Shown here piece by piece: positions 1-6,761 of a stretch of DNA of 22,058 nt (within the stretch, counting starts at the first letter, position 1; every line of letters starts with the position of its first letter). The stretch spans positions 1 through 22,058 of the forward strand of contig JAGHBX010000553.1 of NCBI GenBank assembly GCA_021160785.1, read 5' to 3'. The notes beneath the pieces were generated by a model. It saw nothing but the letters and a program-made list of their open reading frames with translations, was not told the DNA's origin and did no database searches. Position numbers and translations under genes: made by a program. Source of the DNA: Planctomycetota bacterium (lineage in GTDB: Bacteria; Planctomycetota; Phycisphaerae; Sedimentisphaerales; Anaerohalosphaeraceae).

Positions 1-3000
1 AAATCGTCATCCTGGGTAAATACAATATAGCCGTAACCGGGGATCGATATGCCGTTGGGAATCTCATACTTTGTCAGGTCCGATCCGCTATCGCTTAGAT
101 ACCAGTTGCCGATGTTGATCGGATCGCTGGTTGTGTTGTACAGTTCGATCCAGTCGTTAGGATAAACATCGGAATGTGCAAGTATCTCGTTTATAACGAT
201 AGCACCTATTTCAGGGATGAGGCCCGTATCATCTACACCGGGCGAACCGCCTGCTGTTGCGCTTGGTCGCCATCCGGCCCTTTCATCCCACAGGTTCAGA
301 TCAATTGCAGAGGCATCCTTTATAGTCAGCGAAAACCCGTCGCCATCGGTTATGTCGTACCAGCCGTCGGAATAATCAAACGTCTGTATCTTCGTATTGG
401 CAGCATCGCGAAGCCTGATCTTTTCACCGTTGTTACTCAAAGAGCCGGTGTAGCTGCCCGGGGCGATATTAATGCCGGCAGTATCATAACGTGCCGCAAA
501 GGCTGCCTGGTCTTCGACAACAACGATATACTCACCAGCTTCAAGCTCGACATCGCCGAAGGTATAGTTGATCCCGTCGATGAAACTCACAAGGTTTAAA
601 TTGATCGCTTCTGCGCCGATGTTTTTCAGCTCGACATATTCAAAGCCATCATCGCCAAACAGCGGATCGACCACCAACTCGGCAGCGGTGGGATCGGTTG
701 GATGGTACATCAACTCTGTAATACGCAGGTTATCGATGATCGGCCCCAGCGAATAAGTTGCTTCAGTCAAAGCACTCCACTCCTGCAAGGCCTGGTTATA
801 AGCCCTTGCCTTTACGTGTTCACTTTTGGTCACGTTGACTTCTGTCTGATTACCCATAATCTCGGCATCAAACTTTACCGAGATAAGGAAATCCGAACCG
901 TTTGCCGACGCATTCATAGCATGAATCGCCAGGAGATTATCGCCGGCAACTAAGTCGCCGATGGAGTCGCTAATGTCAATAATTCGCCATTGAACGGCCT
1001 CTTCATCGCTATGGCTGAAAGTGGCATGACTGTTCCATTCAAGAGGATCGGTGTTGCCGTCCCTGCCGGGGGCGTTGGCATGAGCTATCTCCGTGCCATT
1101 AAAGTACGCAACAAATCCATCATCGTAACGAACCATTATTTTCAAAGTCCCGATACTTGACAAAAATTCCGCTGAAATGTTGAACGGAATCCGTATATAG
1201 CAACTTGAATTGACGGCTTGCATTTGCGTTTCGACATCGATATTGATGTAGTTGTCAAACTCCCAGCTATCATCAAAACCGATCCCGCCTATGCCGCCTG
1301 TCCACGATGAATCGTCAAAAATATAATCGTTCTTCCAGGCATCGCCTATTTCCGATGTCGGCACGAATACTCTCCGGTTACTGCTTTCATCAGGCAGGCT
1401 GCCTGAGCCGGAGCCAGACCCCTGGGCATCCTGCGGGTCAGTGCCATCGATTGTGTAATATATATCGCCGGCGCCTGCTAACGATACAACATCGCCTGAA
1501 GATATCTGTCCGCCGTGCTGCGGCGAACCGTTAACATTAAATACAGGTGGTTCAAAATCAGGGAACAAGTCTGCATCTCTGAGAAAACCTATCAGAACCT
1601 CTGAACGCCCCGGCAAAAAACTATTGAATATACTGTCTCGTTTTGGAATAAAGTGCTCTTCGCGTGTAAAAGTTACACCGGTCCTGTATTCCCTCGCATC
1701 ACCCCATCGGGCGGACTCGGCGACAATTGCACGGTCGACGAAATCTACCAGATCCCTGAATTCAGCCGTTGCCCCTTCCGGACTCAAGACGCCTCCGTTA
1801 CGCAAATGCTTCTGGGCATGATCGGCAAAAAGCAACTGGAATTCGGGATGATCACGCAATGCTGTATAAATCCTTGTCGGTGCATTGTTATTGCTGAGAA
1901 AAGTCCTGTCATTTTGAGTGACACCGCACTGCAGGAAATCTTCCGAATCCCATGCATAGAACATATACCCTGCCCCTGGCTGTCTTAAACGGGTAGCGTA
2001 CCAGTTTTTATAATCCCAATCGCCATTCCCGCCATAGTACTGCACCATAAGGAAATCGATGAGGTTATCGAAATCGACATATTGCGACAACTCCTGATAG
2101 CCCTGCTGAACCGACTTTGATCCGGCAAGCACTGCATTTGCAATATTTTGTGCCGCGTTCCATGCGACTGCATCCCCATCTTTTACTTCGCCTGAGTTAA
2201 GAGCGTCATAGTCTGCTTCTTCGCCGCCAAGATAAGTTGCCGCAAAATCGGCTACGGGCCGTTCGACCAGGTTATACATCCCCCAGTACATGCCGTTAAG
2301 ATAGACATGCACAAAAGTTCCATACGCCGAAGGCTGACCCATCGATAACTGGAATCTGCGGGCGATCTCATCCGTTACGAACTGCGTATTGACCCATTGA
2401 CCCGGCCAGCCATGCCAGCTCCAGTTGGTCCCAGCCCTTAGGATCAGCGTATCGAATTCGTCAGCGGCTTTACCGTCGAATACATCAAACCTCAGTTTGC
2501 TCGCCCCGTACTGCCTCCTAAATGCGATACGCATCGAATGTTTTCGGAACTCAGGCGATCTGCCCACACCGCCGTAAATCCTAAGGCCGGCATCTTCCTG
2601 GCAGTCCTTAGAACCATCCGGGTAGAACAATTCCATAGAAACCGGGCACTCGAGATCCTCCGTATTGGTATTGAGATAAATGCCCGTAGGATCGAACAGA
2701 TTGCCTTTATCGGTGACCAGCGACAACGTCGGAAGGCTAAGCAATGCATCCCTGACGTCGAAGGAAATCCCGTAATTATCTGTATAAGCCGGGGCATTGA
2801 CGACATCAGGATCCATTTCATAATCTGCCACAACAGGATCGCCTACGTTGTAGGGGGTGTCATCCATCGCTGTCGGGCCCCAGAAGTCCGGATAGCCGGC
2901 TGGTTTGGTCTGCGTTAGTACATCGTCTAAGAAGATGAAAGTCTGAGTATCGACATTGGTACTGACCCAACCGCTCGTGTGTGCCATCGCCCTGACGCAA

Positions 3001-4991
3001 GTGGTCCTGTCAATATTTATTGGTGTGCTGTAGACAGTACCATGGGTCGGGCCTGGAGTGCTGCCGTCTGTCGTATAACGTATCTCGACACCCGGACTTG
3101 CACTTGTTATTTCCAGATCAATAGCGGTATCGTAAAAACCCCTGCTAAAATTAAATTTCGTATCGTCAACAACATAACCCGGCAGACTGTTACTGCTGCC
3201 GGGCGTCGCAGCGGCAAGATAGTAAGATGTGTTCATATCCCGACTGATCGACAGCTCCGGATGTACGACAAATGTTCCATCACCTGCGCTGTTGTTAAGT
3301 GCCTGTATAGCAAGTGTGTTTGTGCCCTGATGCAGGACATTGAGGGATCCTGATATGTCAAATATCGCAAATTCTGGGCTGGCTGGATGCGTTGAGGGAG
3401 CCTGACTGTTCCATGCTGGTGTCGCCGGAGCATTATATTGAGCAACTTTGACGCCGTTAAGGTATGCAATAAACCCGTCTTCATATAACATTCGCAAAAC
3501 AAGCTTGTTATAATAAATACCGGGCTCTTCAGTATCTACATGGAATTCTTTGCGGAGCCAAAGCGTTGCATTGCTATTCTGCATCAGGCTGCCGATATCC
3601 GTGGCAACCTGAATTTCGCTGCCGATGCTGGCAGCGACAAGCTCAGTGGAAATCAGAAAATCCGAACTGCCCGTCCCTTTATTAAGGCCGTGAACAGCCA
3701 GAATATTATAGCCGTCATGCAGGGAATAAATATAGCTTGAAACATCAAATTCCTCCAATATTTTCGCCGCAGCGTCACCGTGACTTACTGTAGCATCCGC
3801 CTCCCAGTCGAGCGGATCACTATTGCCGTCCCTTCCCGGAGCATTTTTATGAGCGACCTCAATACCATTAATATACGCGACGAAACCATCGTCATAACGC
3901 ACATTCAACTTTAAACTACTCAAGCTACCCACGCCGGAAACCGTAAATGGTATGCGAATGTAACAACTGCCGTTTTTGTTGTGCATGTCGGACTCGACAT
4001 CTATGTCAAAATAATTCGCATAGTCGCCGTTTGTTTCGTAGCCGACACCACCTGTGCCACTGGTCCATCCGCCTTCGCCAAACGGTTCGCTGCCCCCGGT
4101 CCAACTCGTCCCAGCCGAGCCATCTGTCGGAATGATAACTTTTTTTGCATCACTTTCATTTACAACAATAAATGTTTCACCCGAGCCGAATCCGAATCCG
4201 ATAGACATTGCTGCGGTTGTCCAGGAACTGTCGTCGAATGTCTCCTGCATCCAGGCTGCTTCATCGGAAGCATCAGCAGGCACCTTGTAAGCAAACGTGG
4301 TATTTAATGGAACCGGCACCTCGGATTCCTGGCTAAGACCGTATGACATATTACTGATCTGCGATGGAAAATCGATATACTGATGGGCGATTGTTTCACC
4401 GTCGGATTCGACTATCGCCAGGGATTCCCCGTCACTTTTCAATTCAAAATTCGTATGATAATATCCGCTTGAATCCTGGTAAGGATAGTTGCCCGGGTTT
4501 TCGGCCTGTGTCTTACCCGATGCGAAAATGATCTTGTATCCACCTGCCGGCACGCTGAATCCGTTCGGAAAACGCCACTTGTCAGGATTGCCGGTATTAT
4601 CGGTAAGATACCATCCGTCCAGCAAAACGGTATCCTCCGTATGGTTATACAATTCGATCCAGTCCGGATAGACAGCAGTCCCGTCAACAATCGTACTATG
4701 TGCCGCAACATTGCTGGCCATGAATTCGTTTATTACTACCGGCGGTATTTTTTCTTGCCAGTTGGCCGCTATCACAGCCAGGTCAGCAAGGTCCACACCA
4801 TCGGCGCCAACCAGATCAGCATCTGTTCCGACCCCGCCAAGCCACTGCTCACCGAGAGCGGCTATGTCAAAAATATCGACCTTGCAGTCATGGGTAATGT
4901 CGCCTACTGGGCATATCGCATAAAGACTGGACACTGACAAGAGGATCAAAAAATAAGCTAACACAAATCTCATCAAGCCCTTGGTTTCCAC
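1..4991 (-). CDS. Very large secreted CotH / lamin-tail-domain protein, C-terminus beyond left edge
   Basis: The minus strand is open without a stop from 4991 to base 1 (at least 1663 codons), so the gene is truncated by the window edge. I chose GTG at 4991 because AGGAG lies 7 nt upstream; ATG at 4973 is the alternative. Modules in order: signal peptide (1-25, ending SLYA), dockerin-like pair (about 30-80, DIFDIAALGEQWL and DLADLAVIAANW), lamin-tail domain 1 (85-205, WIELYN), galactose-binding-like modules (284-455 and 462-588, sharing Y-x-DGF-x-AY-x-NG), chitobiase/Fn3-associated module (610-690, IRYTTDGSTPG), CotH region (690-1140, LRIYGG, YLNGMYWGMYNLVERP, AWDSEDF), another galactose-binding-like module (1206-1373), and lamin-tail domains 2 (1415-1580) and 3 (1597 to edge). 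CotH proteins are atypical kinase-like folds in spore coats and are widespread in secreted planctomycete proteins; the role here is unknown. It follows the URO-D gene by 23 bp and is probably cotranscribed with it. Confidence 0.9.
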   Translation of the reverse strand, partial: METKGLMRFVLAYFLILLSVSSLYAICPVGDITHDCKVDIFDIAALGEQWLGGVGTDADLVGADGVDLADLAVIAANWQEKIPPVVINEFMASNVAAHSTIVDGTAVYPDWIELYNHTEDTVLLDGWYLTDNTGNPDKWRFPNGFSVPAGGYKIIFASGKTQAENPGNYPYQDSSGYYHTNFELKSDGESLAIVESDGETIAHQYIDFPSQISNMSYGLSQESEVPVPLNTTFAYKVPADASDEAAWMQETFDDSSWTTAAMSIGFGFGSGETFIVVNESDAKKVIIPTDGSAGTSWTGGSEPFGEGGWTSGTGGVGYETNGDYANYFDIDVESDMHNKNGSCYIRIPFTVSGVGSLSSLKLNVRYDDGFVAYINGIEVAHKNAPGRDGNSDPLDWEADATVSHGDAAAKILEEFDVSSYIYSLHDGYNILAVHGLNKGTGSSDFLISTELVAASIGSEIQVATDIGSLMQNSNATLWLRKEFHVDTEEPGIYYNKLVLRMLYEDGFIAYLNGVKVAQYNAPATPAWNSQAPSTHPASPEFAIFDISGSLNVLHQGTNTLAIQALNNSAGDGTFVVHPELSISRDMNTSYYLAAATPGSSNSLPGYVVDDTKFNFSRGFYDTAIDLEITSASPGVEIRYTTDGSTPGPTHGTVYSTPINIDRTTCVRAMAHTSGWVSTNVDTQTFIFLDDVLTQTKPAGYPDFWGPTAMDDTPYNVGDPVVADYEMDPDVVNAPAYTDNYGISFDVRDALLSLPTLSLVTDKGNLFDPTGIYLNTNTEDLECPVSMELFYPDGSKDCQEDAGLRIYGGVGRSPEFRKHSMRIAFRRQYGASKLRFDVFDGKAADEFDTLILRAGTNWSWHGWPGQWVNTQFVTDEIARRFQLSMGQPSAYGTFVHVYLNGMYWGMYNLVERPVADFAATYLGGEEADYDALNSGEVKDGDAVAWNAAQNIANAVLAGSKSVQQGYQELSQYVDFDNLIDFLMVQYYGGNGDWDYKNWYATRLRQPGAGYMFYAWDSEDFLQCGVTQNDRTFLSNNNAPTRIYTALRDHPEFQLLFADHAQKHLRNGGVLSPEGATAEFRDLVDFVDRAIVAESARWGDAREYRTGVTFTREEHFIPKRDSIFNSFLPGRSEVLIGFLRDADLFPDFEPPVFNVNGSPQHGGQISSGDVVSLAGAGDIYYTIDGTDPQDAQGSGSGSGSLPDESSNRRVFVPTSEIGDAWKNDYIFDDSSWTGGIGGIGFDDSWEFDNYINIDVETQMQAVNSSCYIRIPFNISAEFLSSIGTLKIMVRYDDGFVAYFNGTEIAHANAPGRDGNTDPLEWNSHATFSHSDEEAVQWRIIDISDSIGDLVAGDNLLAIHAMNASANGSDFLISVKFDAEIMGNQTEVNVTKSEHVKARAYNQALQEWSALTEATYSLGPIIDNLRITELMYHPTDPTAAELVVDPLFGDDGFEYVELKNIGAEAINLNLVSFIDGINYTFGDVELEAGEYIVVVEDQAAFAARYDTAGINIAPGSYTGSLSNNGEKIRLRDAANTKIQTFDYSDGWYDITDGDGFSLTIKDASAIDLNLWDERAGWRPSATAGGSPGVDDTGLIPEIGAIVINEILAHSDVYPNDWIELYNTTSDPINIGNWYLSDSGSDLTKYEIPNGISIPGYGYIVFTQDDD

Positions 4992-5014
4992 AAGACATCT
5001 CCTCTTTATTCTGA

Positions 5015-6403
5015 TCACCGCTCGCTCGGCGATTCTGACTGATGTTTTTCGTCTCTCATTTCAGTAAGACGGCTGGGTTTATCCACATTGACAGCCAGGA
5101 TTTTTCTTTGCTGCAATCTGCTGTGGAACTTACTGCTGTCTTTAATTGCTTTGAACATCGCCAGGACGTTTTCAACAGGAACATTTGCCTGAATGTTGTG
5201 GATAGCATTGAAGACGAAGCCGCCATTCTTATTAAATATGCTTATCCTTTCGCTGACCTCGTCATAAACCTCGTCGGCAGTGCCGAAAGGCAGAGTCTTT
5301 TGCGTATCGACCCCGCCGCCCCAGAATACCAGGTCATCTCCGAATTCGCTCTTGAGCATTTTCGGGTCCATACCGGCTGCCGAACACTGAACGGGATTTA
5401 GAATATCAAAGCCGGCCTCGATCAGGTCGGGTAAAAGATCGACCACGCTGCCGCAGGAATGAATGAACACTTTCCAGTTGGAGTTCTTATGTATATGGTC
5501 ATTGATCGCTTTATGGAACGGTTTGTAAAGCTCGAGATAAGTATTTGGAGAAATGAACAAACCATTCTGTGTGCCAAAATCAGTGCCTGTGGTAAATGCC
5601 GCCTGGACATCATCTCCCAATGCCTTGAACAATCTGTCCAGATTCGCAATAGCGATCTCACACTGTTTCTCAAAGACCTTGTAAATATAATCTCTTCGCA
5701 TCGCTGTTGATATATACCACTCCTCAACATCACGAATACCCTTAGTTTCTTTCATCCACATCGCGGGCACAAGCGCGATGTCGCCAAATCCTGTTCCTGG
5801 AGTGGACAATATCGCTCCCAGATTCTTGTCAGAGGCACTTCTGGCCGAATCGGCGATGAATTGAATGTCTTCATCGCTCAAAGGACCAAACTCTTCAAGG
5901 TTATCCTTAACATTGAGATTGTCATCATCAATCGGAGACTGTCTGCATATTGCGTCAAAATAAAATCCGCCCTTCGGCATATGTCCGCTGGGAGCAACCG
6001 ATGTGTCACCCTCGGGATAAATATACCATCCGCCGTCCGGCGTAGGATTTACATTGAATTTGCTGGGCACAAGAACTTCCGTCCCGTCAAATAGTGTAAA
6101 TGGCTTAAAGTTGCAATTCTCAAACCCAAATAATGTTTTAGGCGGCAACACACCAACAACATCAATCCCCAGAGCATTACGTAATTCTTCATCGATCTCA
6201 CCTAACATCTGGTAAGGCTCAATGATCTTCACCTTGTAATCGTCGTTGCCAAGCAGTTGCTTCCTAAGCTTTGACAATGTGCTCGCAGCAATGCCAGACA
6301 CATGTGTAGCACCAAAATCTACTACCACTTTATCAACGGGCTCATGGTTCAGAACCTTCAAGAACCGATTTCTTGAAGTAGATTCCATATCTTGACCTTT
6401 CAT
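5015..6403 (-). CDS. Uroporphyrinogen decarboxylase (URO-D) family protein, methyltransferase-like
   Basis: The 462-residue product resembles the URO-D superfamily, which includes HemE and the corrinoid methyltransferases MtaA/MtbA. Supporting features are the N-terminal NRFLKVLNHEPVDKV, the H-x-C-G motif HSCGS (His315, Cys317) that in MtaA-type enzymes binds zinc, and the later GGGVDTQKTLP. It is longer than HemE (about 350 residues), and the arginine-rich N-terminal substrate motif of HemE is not evident. I infer a methyl-transfer or demethylation role rather than haem synthesis; the substrate is unknown. There is no signal peptide, so it is probably cytoplasmic, unlike most neighbours. ATG 6388 (MESTSRN) has a better Shine-Dalgarno (AAAGGT) than ATG 6403 and may be the true start. 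It is transcribed from the repeated promoter cassette just upstream and lies 23 bp before the CotH gene. The tail after about residue 430 is polar and probably disordered. Confidence 0.88.
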   Translation of the reverse strand: MKGQDMESTSRNRFLKVLNHEPVDKVVVDFGATHVSGIAASTLSKLRKQLLGNDDYKVKIIEPYQMLGEIDEELRNALGIDVVGVLPPKTLFGFENCNFKPFTLFDGTEVLVPSKFNVNPTPDGGWYIYPEGDTSVAPSGHMPKGGFYFDAICRQSPIDDDNLNVKDNLEEFGPLSDEDIQFIADSARSASDKNLGAILSTPGTGFGDIALVPAMWMKETKGIRDVEEWYISTAMRRDYIYKVFEKQCEIAIANLDRLFKALGDDVQAAFTTGTDFGTQNGLFISPNTYLELYKPFHKAINDHIHKNSNWKVFIHSCGSVVDLLPDLIEAGFDILNPVQCSAAGMDPKMLKSEFGDDLVFWGGGVDTQKTLPFGTADEVYDEVSERISIFNKNGGFVFNAIHNIQANVPVENVLAMFKAIKDSSKFHSRLQQRKILAVNVDKPSRLTEMRDEKHQSESPSER

Positions 6404-6428
6404 CTCGACAAAGCCTTTTTTCTCTCAT
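6342..6428 (-). other. 28-codon leader ORF: vestigial, frameshifted pseudopilin-like start overlapping URO-D
   Basis: The promoter cassette here retains its Shine-Dalgarno (GGAGG, 8-nt spacer) and ATG AGA start, giving MREKRLCRDERSRYG and ending at TGA 6342-6344. It overlaps the first ~60 bases of the URO-D gene in another frame. Removing one A from the A6 run just after the start would instead read MREKGFVEM and continue in frame into URO-D at 6403. The conceptual peptide resembles the MRKGFTLIE start of the pseudopilin at 21138. I take it as the residue of a duplicated initiation region; whether it is translated or regulatory is unknown. Confidence 0.45.
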
Positions 6429-6565
6429 AATACAAGCCTCCCTGAATCTGGATAACAAACCCAAAATCCTGTACCGTGTACGTTAACAATAGCATATTCT
6501 TGAAACAGAGTCAATACTTTTTTAAAAAATGATGACCCTGCGCAGTGGCTGGCGGCTGAGAATCC
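6411..6565 (-). repeat. Promoter-leader cassette, copy A
   Basis: Roughly 150 bp matching copies B (21126-21282) and C (21751-21912) with only scattered substitutions and small indels in A/T runs. In transcription order it contains GATTCTC, CGCCAGCC(A/G)CTGCGCAGGGTC, an A/T-rich tract, the promoter, a ~50-nt leader and the start codon region. Copy A lacks the 30-bp extension that follows GATTCTC in copies B and C. It places the URO-D/CotH pair under the same promoter as the pseudopilin/GH operon. Confidence 0.85.
6486..6514 (-). promoter_or_regulatory. Sigma-70-type promoter of copy A, driving URO-D and CotH
   Basis: The -35 element is TTGACT (6509-6514) and the -10 element is TATTGT (6486-6491), with a 17-bp spacer. 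An A/T-rich tract upstream of -35 could act as an UP element. GTTAACGTACAC, identical in all three copies, overlaps the predicted transcription start and loosely resembles LacI- or AraR-type operators. Its symmetry is imperfect, so operator function is a guess. Confidence 0.7.
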
Positions 6566-6761
6566 ATCCAGAGTAACGGCGAGCACTTTTATCTGCCGGC
6601 ACGGACAAAAACATCATTTTTATACAGAATACCCAGCAAAATCCTCCAAGAAAAGCCCATAGAAAACCGTATATTTAGCACGGTATTCTGCATGACATTT
6701 CCCGTTTTAACGCATACGAGATCAGCCAACAAACCTACTAACAGAAAACGTCTGTTATGAC
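6566..6761. other. Non-coding gap between the GH63-like gene and cassette A
   Basis: No credible ORF. It holds a 9-bp perfect inverted repeat, CAGAATACC (6625-6633) and GGTATTCTG (6682-6690), separated by 48 nt, with a small ACCGT/ACGGT hairpin nested at its right side. This is the only long intergenic stretch among the minus-strand genes, consistent with an operon boundary. Confidence 0.55.
6739..6757 (-). terminator. Weak hairpin just after the GH63-like stop codon
   Basis: TAACAGA and TCTGTTA form a 7-bp stem around a 5-nt loop, 4 nt downstream of the stop codon. The following minus-strand sequence (GTAGGTTTG) is T/G-rich but lacks a proper T run, so termination would be inefficient at best. 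Confidence 0.3.

Noticed and set aside
174..599. Plus-strand ORFs in the first 5 kb
   Set aside because: The minus strand is continuously open here and encodes lamin-tail and CotH domains. The plus-strand ORFs are fragmentary shadows.
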